Shown: positions 22,296 to 33,714 of the stretch, in pieces
Position numbering within the stretch: position 1 is the stretch's first letter
How the letters are laid out: each line of letters starts with the position of its first letter
Assembly (NCBI GenBank): GCA_009746045.1
Contig: RPFO01000667.1
Coordinates: 1,004,221 to 1,068,220, forward strand
DNA from: Mesostigma viride
Taxonomy: Eukaryota; Streptophyta; Mesostigmatophyceae; Mesostigmatales; Mesostigmataceae
Direction: 5' to 3'
DNA length: 64,000 nucleotides
Made by a program: the position numbers and the translations under genes
Notes under the pieces: generated by a model
Told to the model about the DNA's origin: nothing
The model's input: the letters and a program-made list of their open reading frames with translations, nothing else
Databases searched by the model: none

Positions 22296-22321
22296 TCGTT
22301 CATTCATTCATTCATTCATTA
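21158..22321. repeat. Compound TTCA / TTCG / TTCA tetranucleotide tract
   Basis: 21158-21445 is ATTC-type, 21446-22300 is GTTC-type (about 855 bp), and 22301-22321 is ATTC-type again. The core carries one CpG per unit and the flanks carry none. Sparse one-base slips (extra T at about 21709, 21841, 21957, 22141, 22179; missing T at about 21793 and 21941) interrupt the core. Long frames of FIHS, FVRS or NERT repeats on both strands are artefacts. Confidence 0.98.
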
Positions 22322-22540
22322 CATGCATGCGCGCGCGATCGTTGGCCGGGGAGGACTACTTCGCGGCCGACGCAGTGAATAGATCAGTGCTTTCCATCCC
22401 TGGTTGCTACACGACGTACAAGCAGGGCAGAGACACCTATTATCCATCTCTCACTGTCAAGAATTAGGGAGGCAATGGGTGCAAACAAAACTACTCGCGA
22501 GGAGAGCGTGGCATCCACTGTAAGTACAAGTAAGTAAGTA

Positions 22541-22661
22541 AGTACTCGCGTGTCATGCGCATGGGCCGCATGCCACGGACTACTATGCTAATCTCATTAG
22601 AAAAATAATTACACAAAAGTTACAAGTATCATACCTGCCGATTGATCATGCCCCAACCTTA
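22541..22661 (+). repeat. Dispersed short repeat, copy 2
   Basis: This is the fullest copy of the family described at 19395-19504, beginning GTACTCGCGTGTCATGCGCA and ending CATGCCCCAACC. A short AAGT run precedes it. Confidence 0.75.
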
Positions 22662-22959
22662 TAGTCACTATAGAGCTCCTGTGGATATAATCCTCATCTG
22701 AGCTCTCCTCTACTGTAATGGCAGACGAGGCGGTATATAGTGTAGCGGAGCCCTAGATCCTCAGGGGCCATAATCTCCACCTGCAGACTTCTACCCTGCA
22801 TCATTGGCTGTACGTAGCAATGGCCCGTGGGAATACAATAGTACAGGAGGAAGGCACTTATCGCAGACGGCAGCCCATTTCTCCTTGTCGATCTATCATG
22901 CAGGCGCGGATCGAGTACCGTACACTGAGATAGTCCCAGAATTAAGCTCTGCGCATCCT

Positions 22960-23450
22960 CAAGCAGTTGTCTCACATGCATGGGTTCGGGTCACGCCGCG
23001 TCTGTACGTGCGGGGCGCGCGCAAGTTTCAGTGCCAGTGGATTGCACAACAGGACAAGAAGGGGACCCTGCGCCATGGCAGGAGGTGTCTACCTAGCTGG
23101 TTGGCCAGTCCTAGCTAAGCCCGCCGGCAGGGCCCACATTGGTATTCACATGGCCTAGCTGTGCGGGCATGTGCAAGATGGCCGGCAAAGAGGAGGCGGC
23201 GATGTCGGAAGGTATCCATGGTTGACAAGAGGGAGCTCGCAGTAGAGCGCGGCCCGGGTGCGGCGCTCAAGATTGGTAGCGGACGCTTCAAGGATGCATG
23301 TGACGGAGCATGCATGCATTCTAGTGACGATGCTGTCAAGCTGCTTGCTCAGCGCCTGGTCCACGGTCCACGCCTCGCAGCCGTAAAAGAGGATGCTGAT
23401 CGGGACAAGGGCCTTGAACAGAATGCATGCGCCACTCACTCAGGTAGCGA
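22960..23450 (-). pseudogene. LINE reverse transcriptase 3' fragment (relic)
   Basis: Minus-strand frames read LFKALVPISILFYGCEAWTV (about 23416-23357) and, after a frame change, FRHRRLLFAGHLAHA (about 23215-23170). These match the thumb and C-terminal landmarks LTYGAETWTL and HRRLGLAGHLAR of the LINE at 47646-49081. There is no intact frame. Confidence 0.7.
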
Positions 23451-24039
23451 CATGTCCAGAAACTGTCGCGGCAGCGAAGGGCCACCCAGGCCTGGCCATA
23501 TTGCAGGTGTTGATGTCGTCGGCCGTGGAGGGGAGCGCCATCAGCAGCTGCGAAGGAGCTTGAAGCGAGTTGCCGGGGGGGGGGGGCGGTGGGGCTTCCG
23601 TCCAGCAAGAGGAGGGTGGGTGGGTGGTGCCAGCAAGGAATTCGCCGATGCCCATGACCTCCGATCTGTTTTCTTGCAGTCAGATCATCATTCTTGCTGT
23701 CATCGTTGGATCGCCATGCGTCCAGGCATAACTTTGTCTCACTTCATAATCCCCACCGCTCGCGCATTCACCATGTGGCCGGTGCTGACCTAGGAGGTCA
23801 GCGGACATGCTTGTGGCCGCCCGCAGATGTACGTGGGCCGGCTTAAAGTACGCCATGCAGGTTCTTGAAATTTTCATATACATACTATATTACTTGCAAG
23901 AGCGCTGATTACATACCATCAGTCTGCAGACTGAATGCAGACCATCTGTGCAGACTGAATGCAAATCAGCCGATATAAAGCTGAACAACTCGAAAACGCG
24001 GATAAGATAACAGCAGGCTCGAGCTACCATGGTCCGGAT
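23451..24039. other. No recognised gene
   Basis: The minus-strand frames at 23440-23655 and the plus frame 23161-23793 show no conserved domain. A poly-G run lies at about 23575-23587. Confidence 0.4.
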
Positions 24040-24200
24040 TCTTCCGATTTCTGGCCTGCCGGCTGACCAGTTGTCTCATTGATATGAGGATTTGTACGCT
24101 GATCGATGTACCAGCTTTGTTCGATCCGGCCACATCCTTGCGCTTAGGCAGAGGCGCCTGGGCCTTGAGTGCGCTGGTCACCCGCCCCGCAATGATGATT
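24040..24200 (+). pseudogene. LINE fragment, plus strand
   Basis: ATGAGGATTTGTACGCTGAT and AGGCGCCTGGGCCT match 48654-48720 of the LINE in the same order and strand. Relic only. Confidence 0.65.
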
Positions 24201-24390
24201 GATTTATTAATTTACCGAAGACTGCGTCACGTGAGCAGAAGTCCTCAGTGAGATGGAAATGCGGAATGGGGTGGGTATAGCTATCTAGCTTCTAGCTAGT
24301 TACAGGCGGCCGGGTACTGCATGCGGGCACCTCGACCCGAATCACTATGTTTGCCGACTTTGGTCAGACGCATTTATTATCCCCATAGCT
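24201..24390 (-). mobile_element. LINE 3' end, inserted in the opposite orientation
   Basis: The reverse complement matches 48995-49178 of the LINE, including GACTGCGTCACGTGAGCA, CCTCAGTG and CTAGTTACAGG, and ends at a degenerate ATTAAT tail (24203-24215). It sits between two plus-strand LINE pieces. Confidence 0.65.
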
Positions 24391-25084
24391 GACGTGGGGT
24401 TGATATCTTTCATAATTCGTCATGTGCACCAAAACTGCCCACTCCAAGTTTGGTCCGACGGGGCTCTGACAGACGTGAAGCGAGCTCCAAAATCGCCCCG
24501 TTGCCAGAATAATTGAAAAGGTGTGCGCTCAAGTTGGCTTTTTGAGGGCGGCACGAGGAAAATAGAACCGGAACATTTGCGCCCGGCAAACGGCACCCGG
24601 CGCCTAGTTTAATTTCAGGAAACCTGTGCGCGCTCACCCGCGTGAGCTACTATGTTTAATGGTCCGGCGCTTTGCCTTACATCCTGGAGTGAGGTACTCG
24701 TGGACGTACTAATGCACTTATACGTATACTACAGTAACAATACGGTCATTATTTATAGGGCGCGTTGCGAAACTAGGAGTGATCTTGGTGGCGTTAGATA
24801 CAAGCCCTGACTGTGCCGACTACCTCCATCGCGTATAAATGCCACGTGTCACACGTCTGGATGACGTGCACTCCGTTTCGCCCCGACGGACCCATTTTGG
24901 CAAAGGTGTACGCACTGCCATTTTTCACTTTGGCTGTTGACGGACGGCGCTGTCCAGACGGCAAAAAAGTGTGGGGGCTCAAGTAGGAAAATGGGGGGGT
25001 ATGCCCCCCCTCCTCTTTCATAACTGTACCTGACCCCTAGATCTTCTGGGACAGATGACCTGGCCGCCCGTACGGTTCAGGTGG

Positions 25085-25330
25085 ATCCATCATGCAGATC
25101 TAGGCTAGCTAGCTGGCACCAAGCTCGCCCAGCCTAGGACACTTCGAGTCCTCCTCTGGGATGCTCCTTTTCGGCAAATGTGGCCGGCCCAAGGACCTTT
25201 CGCAATACAGGCCTGCTATGTATGGATCGAAAATGGGCTATCCTACGAAGAACGGGCTCATGCCCAGGCAGCCTATTGGTTATCTGTGACTATGACTATC
25301 CCAACGGAAAGCACCTGATGATCTACAAAT
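25085..25330 (+). pseudogene. LINE fragment, plus strand
   Basis: CTAGCTGGCACCAAGCTCGC, CCAGCC and ACGGGCTCATGCCCAGGCAG, CCT match 48762-48925 of the LINE in order. It is probably the continuation of the fragment at 24040-24200, split by later insertions. Confidence 0.6.
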
Positions 25331-26340
<1,010 letters not shown>

Positions 26341-26816
26341 GTTCTATGAAAGTCAGAGAGCTACACCAAATAGCTTTGTGGGTAGCTCAGACAAATTATG
26401 TTATGACCTACCATTCTGCACATCTCTAATATTAGACCTGAGATAGGCATCCCGGCCCCTCCAACCCACCACCCACTTCATTGAGGATCTATCCTCACGC
26501 CGTGCAGTCATTTGCTTTAATTTGATGTTCTGAGCAGTGCAATGCTGCCTTTGCAAACACACAAGTTAGCAGGTTTTCCATCCAAGCAGCTAACTGGACT
26601 TCTGCGTCCTAGTAGCCAAGATTTGAATTGCAGGCACTTTGAAATGGGGCTGAAAATGGTGAATAGTGAAGGGGTACTGGACAGGTAATTGTGAGGCAAT
26701 AGGGGCGATCTGGGTACCGTGTAAGCCAGTCACCATTTCAGCATAAGAAGGGATTCGATTTCAATAGGCAATTCCAGAAAAAGAGGAGGCCCGGACCTTT
26801 CGCTATTAAAACGAAA

Positions 26817-27210
26817 GAGAAGAAGAAGAAGAAGAAGAAGAAGAAGAAGAAGAAGAAGAAGAAGAAGAAGAAGAAGAAGAAGAAGAAGAAGAAGAAGAAG
26901 AAGAAGAAGAAGAAGAAGAAGAAGAAGAGGAGGAGGAGGAGGAGGAGGAGGAGGAGGAGGAGGAGGAGGAGGAGGAGGAGGAGGAGGAGGAGGAGGAGGA
27001 GGAGGAGGAGGAGGAGGAGGAGGAGGAGGAGGAGGAGGAGGAGGAGGAGGAGGAGGAGGAGGAGGAGGAGGAGGAGGAGGAGGAGGAGGAGGAGGAGGAG
27101 GAGGAGGAGGAGGAGGAGGAGGAGGAGGAGGAGGAGGAGGAGGAGGAGGGAGGAGGAGGAGGAGGAGGAGGAGGAGGAGGAGGAGGAGGAGGAGGAGGAG
27201 GAGGAGGATG
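26817..27210. repeat. 390-bp pure purine tract: GAA then GGA
   Basis: About 110 bp of GAA repeats switch at about 26927 to about 280 bp of GGA repeats with one slip near 27148. The plus strand is all purine. GGA repeats favour G-quadruplex folding, and GAA and mixed purine tracts favour triplex DNA. Poly-Leu, Ser, Pro or Phe frames on the minus strand are artefacts. Confidence 0.98.
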
Positions 27211-27289
27211 AGGATTGTCTATAAGATGATGTTCGTAGTCCTGCAAGAGGGGATGCACAGATGTAGCTTAACTTCCTAGAACAAAAAAG

Positions 27290-27460
27290 GATATGTTGAA
27301 ATGCTTGAAGGGTACCAGGGTATGACGCCACCTGGCAGCCTGCAAAATCAAGGTATAGGCATACTGCCGAAGACAACGGCTTCAAGGGGGGTGGATTGTG
27401 AAAATGTTTTAAAATGTTTTAAAAGGGGGTTGGATCGTGAAAATGTTCATGATACCCCAC
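27290..27460. repeat. Duplications beside the TLDc exon 5 donor
   Basis: GGGGGTGGATTGTGAAAATG and GGGGGTTGGATCGTGAAAAT form a tandem pair (27386 and 27425). CTGCCAGGTGGCG (minus strand, about 27332) resembles the exon 5 end and donor CTCCAGGTGGGG. Confidence 0.5.
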
Positions 27461-30400
27461 CTGGAGCTCCACGAGGTCCGTCTTGAACGTGGAGCCGCCA
27501 AAGAGGGACTTGTTGCCGTTTGCCAGTCGCGCGTAGTAGCTGCCCAGGCGGCTCTTGGCCAGCCGGGGGTTGCCCGTGGTGGGCTGCGTGATGGGTGGCA
27601 GGAGGGAAGAGAGGTGACGCAGGTGACGGGATCGAGTATAGGAGAGGTGATGCAGGTGGCAGGATCGAGTATAGGAGAGGTGATGCAGGTGGCAGGATCG
27701 AGTATAGGAGAGGTGACGCAGGTGACGGGATCGAGTATAGGAGAGGTGATGCAGGTGGCAGGATCGAGTGTAGGAGAGGTGATGCAGGTGGCAAGATCGA
27801 GTATAGGGCAGTATAAAGTAAGCTCGTGGCCGGACGGGCACTACCCATTAATTAACTAGCACGTAATTAGAATGTGCCACGTGGGTACCCATGACCGGCT
27901 GAGTAATGTGTGGTGGGCTTAAAAATGAAGAGGTGTTGCAGGCAGCAGCACTTTGGGGCGACAAAGCAGCAAAGGGAATAGGGACTTCGTGCAGCACAGG
28001 TGTCACGTACAGTATGGGCTGAGGGTAGGTGGCAGCAGTTAAGGGCGAGGGTGGGCACTTGAAAAAGACCCAGACAGCGAGTGTAGAAGAGTCTACGCAT
28101 GTCATGTGTGACGCATAAGCGGAGTTGCTGGGCAAGATGCCGGAAGGGCAGGGAGAATGCAGTGACAACAGGAACTAGAGTATGCAATTATACTACTATA
28201 CTACTATAATATTATACTGCAATAGTAGTATAATATTGTACTGATATATATAATAAGTAGTAACATACTACTAGCAGCATATAAGAAGTATAATATTGTA
28301 CTGATATATATAATAAGTAGTAACATACTAGTAGTATATAACTAGTATAATGATAGTCGTATACTACTACTAGTATAATAATATACCACGGAGACAGAGC
28401 ATAACGCCATTTCCACCCTTTCAGCCGTGGAGCCAGTAAACCATGCAGAGGGTTGGAGAGTGCGCTGGCTGGCCTCTTGTCACCTTGACACTAACAAAAA
28501 AAATTTCAAATAAAATGAACGCTAACGCATCATATTAGTGACATCTCATTGGTAACAAAATTTAGAACATCTCCCGGCCCTCGGCTCCTTGTCGATCAGC
28601 ACATTCACTTTCAACAGCAGGCTCCAACCAATCAGATAGCGGGAGCAAGCCAACATGTACCCTCAGCCAGGGGCAGACAGGCAGGAAGTACTCACACCCC
28701 ACTCCCCCTCCCCCCTGCCCCCCTCATACTCACGGCCCCCTTCCCCATGGCCCTCTGCTAACCCGACGAGGAAATCGAAGAACTGATACTGATATGAGGA
28801 ACTCAGGGATGCTTGTAATGCAGAAATTTGTCTCTGACAGGGAATACTCACATTCCCCTTGCCTCAAGCGGATAGAGGGAAGGGGAGCCCAGCCCTTTCC
28901 CCTCTGATTCCTTCCCCTCCCACCTGGCCCCAACAAACTCACACCCCCCTGCCCCCCTCGTTACTCACGCCCCCCTGCCCTCCTCGTTACTCACGCCCGC
29001 CCTGCCCGCCTCGTTACTCACATCCAGGGGCACCACGAGCGCGTCCGGCGAGAACATGGGCCCCTTGTCAGGGTTGTCGATGACAGCCAGGGACGACCCG
29101 CCGACCTTGGGCAGCTTCTCGGCGCGTTTGCTGGTGTCGCCGTCGAGCCAGGTGAACAGGAACGCGGAGATGCACTCCAGCTCGTCGCCGTAGCCCAGCC
29201 AGCCCTGCAGAACACAAGCGCATGCATCCCATGAGGTCACACATATAAGGTCACATGAGGTCATGCATATGAGGTCACATGAGGTCACACATACACCACC
29301 ACAGAAACCACCACCCTCAACCCAAAAGGGATATGCACCACAGCTCATGGCCATAGCTGAGCCCTATACAGTATGACTGAACACTACCCACACAAGGTCA
29401 GGGGTGTGGAAGTACGACCAGCCAGCCATCCCTGCAGAATGTAAACACTGCGAGAATTAATGTACATATGTACCCCCCCTCCCGTTACCGGCAAGATGAA
29501 GGACAATCCGCCTTCCTCACACGGCATCTGAGTAATAGAAGCTGTTGTAGAAGCTGATGAGACCCTCTGTTTGAGTGGCAAGCCCGTACAGCTTGCACCC
29601 TAAATGGAGATGAAATGTCCAGCCACTGTGGTAGCCCAGCCAGCCCTGCGGGCTATCATAGCACGCCACCCACAAGAGGGATGTAGTACCACGTTTGTGG
29701 AACCCTATCCACCCTTCACCTAGACAGAGGCGAAAGCCAGTTTCTTACCATAGCCCAGCCAGCCCTGTGCAACACAGGCCCTACTAGCCCCAGGGAGGTT
29801 GAGAGGAAACCGCCGCAGACACCCTGTCTCTGTTGCCGAATTCCAACACCCAACAACAACTGTTATAGCCCCCAGACCGTTGAAACTGAAGTTGAAAGGG
29901 GACTCAACTCACTCCCCATTCTGTGCGAACCCGTTTTCTGATTCAGTCATTCTTATTCATCATTGTGTTTTTTTTTCCGACCCGTGTTGGCAGGGAGCGT
30001 GGGCAAAACTAATTCATTCATGAACGAATGGACTGGTCATTGAATCAGATAATGTATTTCACAGCACAGGCGGGCCGTCGTTCTAACATCGGTTCTACCA
30101 GCGGTTTTAACAGCGGTTTTAACAGCGGTTATAAACAGCGGTTTTACTAGCGGTTTTACCAGCGGTTTTAACAGCGGTGTTAACAGCGGTTCTAACAGCG
30201 GTTTTAACAGCGGTTCTAACAGCGGTTCTACCAGCGGTTCTAACAGGCAGCCAGATACCTGAAAAAAACACATGGCTACACATCAGACTTGGAGTCCAAT
30301 AGGGAAAGTAAACAGGAAGCAAGGAAGCTAGGAAAAGAACGAAAAGGCAAGTACAGGGCAAGGGAAAGGAGTCCAGCTCGCCCGCTCTTCCTACCTGCGG

Positions 30401-31362
30401 GTTGTAGCCCCCAAAAACAACTCCGCTGGAGGTGCGCCCCAGCAGGACCGAGGGACCATACCTGGAGTACCGCACATGTGTTTGTGCGGCAGCATAAGGC
30501 AAAAGGAAATGGCAGGCACACACGGTAAAAATCACGCACATGGTAAAGCGGTGCAATGATGCAGGAGCGTGCGGGCGGACTGGGATGCTAGAGAAAAGGG
30601 CTGCTAAGAAGAAGAGAAGATGGGGTGGTGGCCATTTATGGGCCATCCCGTTAAGTTGAAGAATGGGGTTGTCCATCCGATGCCAGCCTGCGCAACAATG
30701 CCAGCGAGCAATGGCATTCCCCTCAGTACGGTTGGAACCCCACCGAAAGGCAGTTCAACGCCTTGCCAAGGGACAGCGTCATACACAAGCCACCTTTGGC
30801 ATACCTGGATGGAAAGGGGGGGGGGTGAAGGGGCGTTGGATTGTGGAGGTGTTGGATGCACCAGCTAGCTTGGGCATACCTAAGTGGCGAGTGTCCCCAG
30901 GATAAAGACAAAATTGGCAGCGATGCTTACTACATTCGATGATATGGCGGGTTGGCTAGTGGAATCAGCGTCAATTGCAAGCACATGAATGGAAATTGGA
31001 TCAATTTGCCGAACATGCCTTGGATGTGCCTGTGAACTCCCTACCAGCCCCGCTACCCCCCGCATCTTTCCGTCACAATTTTCCCCCCGCCCCCACCCCC
31101 CCACCCCCCCACCCCCACCCCCACCCCATGAGCCCGATTCAAATACTAGAAGTAGTAACATATTGTTATTTGCGGTTCCCTCGCAAGTGGCTGGATCCCA
31201 TTCTCGAAGCAAGTCATCTCTTTGACCATCTCACCGGCGTACCCATTCATCCATTTGGAAAGCTACTGCCGTCCAACCCATCCTCCTCCATGGCAATACA
31301 GGGCTGCGCAAGAGTCTGGACTTTTATCTACTACTACAATTACTACCACTACAACAACAACA

Positions 31363-31395
<33 letters not shown>

Positions 31396-31414
31396 GCTAC
31401 TACTACTACTACTG

Positions 31415-31507
<93 letters not shown>

Positions 31508-33714
31508 TAAATATATTTCCTGTCATGTTTCAGGCCTGTGCTGGTCGTCTCTCGATATCGAGACATGTAATGCCCAATACTTTGTGGAAACAGATTTAAC
31601 TGATGGTATCCCACCCATTGTCCTCGATAGCAATTCATAGCTTTGCGAGTGGCTGGATGTTATTTATACAACAGCTCACCCACCGACATAGAGCAGCTCA
31701 CCCGTCCACCGCCTTGTGGAAACTGCTGGCGACCCACCTCCTTCTCCTACATAGCAACTCATAGCTTTGCTCACGTATGTACGCTATTTATAGAACAGCT
31801 CACCCATCGACATAGAGCAGCTCACCCGTCCACCGCCTTGTGGAAACTGCTGGCGTCCCACCCATTCTCCTCCGCCGAGTACAGTAGCGCGAGCGGGACC
31901 TTCTCCAGGCTTGTCCTCTTGAGCAGCGGTCGGAAACTCGCCACCTCGTCACTGTCTCCCGGCACCGGGTCGGCAAACTCGGTCAACGTGGGGGGGTACT
32001 GGTCGGGCCACTTGGTGGGGGTCATGCGCACGAGGCCCGCGGGGGCAGGTTCCTCGAGGGCTTTCTTCCCGAATAGCCGACCTGTGACGAAACAATGCAG
32101 ATAGTGTAAGCAAAGCAAGCAATGCACGCGATGCAAGCCACGTAAGCAATACGCCATGTACGGAAGTTGAGCTATGCAAGCAATACGACCAATCCAACCA
32201 ATCCAACCAATGCAAGCAATTCCAGCAATCCGAGCAATGCAAGCAACGCAAGCAATGTAAGCCATGTAAGCCATGTGAGCAATGTAAGGAGTGTAAGCGA
32301 TGCACGCGATGCAAGCCATGCAAGTGACGCACGCAATGTAGGTGATACAAGCAGAGAACGCGGTGCAATTCCATGCCAACGAGGCGTGTGCTGGTTGCAC
32401 GTTCAGCATGCGTGTGAGCCTGGGACCCATGCCATCACAAATAGAGATGTTCGTTGGGTTTGAGGTCAAGGTTTTCTAAGTGCGCCGTTGGCCACATACC
32501 CCCACTTGGGGTGCACCAGTCGACCGCAGCAAAGTTGCAAAAATATAAGTATTGATAGGTATATTGTTGTTAAGCGCTAAGTAAATACCGGTCTCTGTGC
32601 ACTGTATGCATAAGGTAATGCAGTTCTCTCACAACGCATAAAAAAGTTAATCCCGCTCTCTCTGCACTTTGCAGGACTGGCTTTAGTCAAAGCTACGCGC
32701 GGTAGCACATGACGATCAGGCTCGCAAGCAATGGCATTATGGCTGGGAAGCTAGTAGTCCCTGCCACCTGCGTGCCGTCCTTTCTCCCCCCCGCACTTGC
32801 CAGCCACCACGCATGTCCACACATTCAACGTAACACTGCTGAGCACAATTGGATGTGATATCTACTTTTTTTTTAACTTTCTTTTTTTGATGTCCTCAAC
32901 AGACGCCAGCACGAGTTATGCACACCACACTGTGAGCACGCTATTAGAGGCATATCAGGAATTTTTTTTCTTGAGTTCAAAAGATGGTCCTCGCACTCAT
33001 GGTTTTCGTTGATCGGGGCAGGAGTTCCCAACTGACCCAACATAATGGACCTAGCCGCGCGATAATCTCTGCCACGGGCGCGACGACACTGCATGCTGCA
33101 AGCACAGGCGCCGCTGGCCAAAATGCAACAAGCACCAAACTAAAGCTGTCCGTGGGCACCAGACTGAAGCATTCCGTTGGAATAATAGGCTGTATTGATG
33201 GTTTGGCAGTACAGTGCTGAATTGCCTTCCAATTGCAACTGAGACGCGACATTGATCGAAGCGCACGCCGGCAGAAGTTCCCGAGAAATTTACGGAACAG
33301 CGTCACAGAGCGCTGAGACCCCAACGACTCCTTAAGTGCATGGGGGAAGAATCTGGCTGGGGAGGACTTGGAGGGGGCAATGCATGCCAGTTCGCGGGCA
33401 GACAACTCTCATTTCATATCACAGCAAAGAATTGTCAGCCCTCAAATAAGGCTGCGTGACTTACCCACTAGACTTTCAATTGGGTCAAGCTTTCCTCCGC
33501 CCGAGGCATTGCCTGAAGCACGAGTTTGTAGCCCTCTACCAGGTGTGCAGGCGGGCCAAGCCTTGATTGCCGGGCATGCCAGCCGTTGTCGGCATGGCCC
33601 TCGTAAATTGCGCATCGGCGAGTTACATTTCTGCGGGATCTCATGAGAGAGTACACTCCGGACGCACAGAGCAGCGCCATCGCAGTAAGCTGAGAGGTTC
33701 ACATTATGCGCCAT
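27461..33714 (-). CDS. TLDc-domain protein, five exons found, 3' end missing
   Basis: Exons on the minus strand: 33714-33465, 32081-31826, 30461-30395, 29204-29022, 27583-27461. All have GT-AG borders and matching phases; 293 codons are open. The order fits a TLDc domain: LLYSAEENGWDASSFHKAVD (exon 2), then GPSVLLGRTSSGVVFGGYNP (exon 3), then a GWLGYGDE...SAFLFTW stretch, KLPKVGGSSLAVIDNP and PMFSPDALVVPLD (exon 4), then RLAKSRLGSYYARL, SLFGG and TDLVELQ (exon 5). TLDc proteins are linked to oxidative-stress protection and V-ATPase regulation, but no function is shown here. The start at 33714 is the first ATG of the open frame. Alternatively exon 1 begins at an AG acceptor at 33513, giving GNASGGGK directly after a Met encoded upstream, a possible N-myristoylation motif. 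No such upstream exon was found. The exon after 27461 and the stop are unresolved. Confidence 0.82.
27594..27815. repeat. 33-bp minisatellite abutting the TLDc exon 5 acceptor
   Basis: About six copies of a 33-bp unit (core AGGTGATGCAGGTGGCAGGA). On the minus strand the unit contains CTGCCACCTGCATCACCT, resembling the real acceptor CTGCCACCCATCACGCAG. The array may therefore have grown from the splice junction. It is open on both strands because 33 is a multiple of 3. Confidence 0.9.
28190..28390. repeat. AT-rich TAGTA/TATAC tract
   Basis: Simple AT-rich sequence with two copies of AGTATAATATTGTACTGATA at about 28227 and 28286. Intronic, no gene. Confidence 0.8.
28685..29020 (-). repeat. Copies of the TLDc exon 4 donor
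   Basis: The true minus-strand donor GAT/GTGAGTAACGAGG (29030-29010) is echoed by GTGAGTAACGAGG at about 28996 and 28973. Weaker GTGAGTAT, GTGAGTAC and GTGTGAGT forms occur at about 28853, 28731, 28696 and 28940. Units are rich in GGGGG and GGCAGG. Confidence 0.7.
29410..29780 (-). repeat. Three copies of the TLDc exon 4 acceptor and start
   Basis: True junction (minus): CTGCAG/GGCTGGCTGGGCTA at 29210-29191. Echoes: CTGCAG/GGATGGCTGGC at about 29437, CGCAG/GGCTGGCTGGGCTAC at about 29649, and CACAG/GGCTGGCTGGGCTATG at about 29770. The last two keep 13 or more identical exon bases. Confidence 0.85.
30060..30260. repeat. 15-16 bp minisatellite
   Basis: About 13 degenerate copies of AACAGCGGTTCTACC-type units in the TLDc intron between exons 3 and 4. 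Confidence 0.9.
30780..30892 (-). repeat. Two copies of the TLDc exon 3 acceptor
   Basis: True junction (minus): CTCCAG/GTATGGTCC at 30466-30453. Echoes are ATCCAG/GTATGCCAAAGGTGGC at about 30808 and ACTTAG/GTATGCCCAAGCTAGC at about 30882. The two echoes resemble each other more than they resemble the true exon. Confidence 0.65.
31226..31745 (-). repeat. Three copies of the TLDc exon 2 end and donor
   Basis: The plus-strand string CTCACCCGTCCACCGCCTTG then TGGAAACTGCTGGCG, spanning the donor and exon end, occurs at 31821 (true) and almost perfectly at 31691. Weaker forms are at about 31580 (TTTGTGGAAACAGA and TCCCACCCATT) and about 31230 (CTCACCGGCGTACC and CCAACCCATCCTCCTCC). Confidence 0.8.
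31326..31508. repeat. CTA trinucleotide tract
   Basis: About 60 CTA units with two TGC interruptions, in the TLDc intron between exons 2 and 3. Homopolymeric frames through it are artefacts. Confidence 0.98.
32090..32360. repeat. Degenerate 9-10 bp repeat (GCAATGCAA type)
   Basis: Over 20 degenerate copies of AAGCAATGCA/AACCAATCCA lie directly upstream of the TLDc exon 2 acceptor on the minus strand. Confidence 0.85.
32361..33464. other. Intron 1 of the TLDc gene, remainder
   Basis: A minus-strand frame of 142 codons (33405-32977) and short overlapping frames have no recognised domain. No repeat dominates. Confidence 0.4.

Noticed and set aside
21120-22382. 420-codon frame of FIHS and FVRS repeats and its minus-strand counterparts
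   Set aside because: Tetranucleotide repeat with no stop in any frame; frame slips switch between equivalent readings.
26738-27385. Poly-Ser/Leu/Phe frames on the minus strand
   Set aside because: Purine trinucleotide tract; no conserved flanks.
32977-33405. 142-codon minus-strand frame as an extra TLDc exon
   Set aside because: Exon 1 (ending at 33465) joins exon 2 (from 32081) in perfect phase and continuous sequence, so no exon is needed here.
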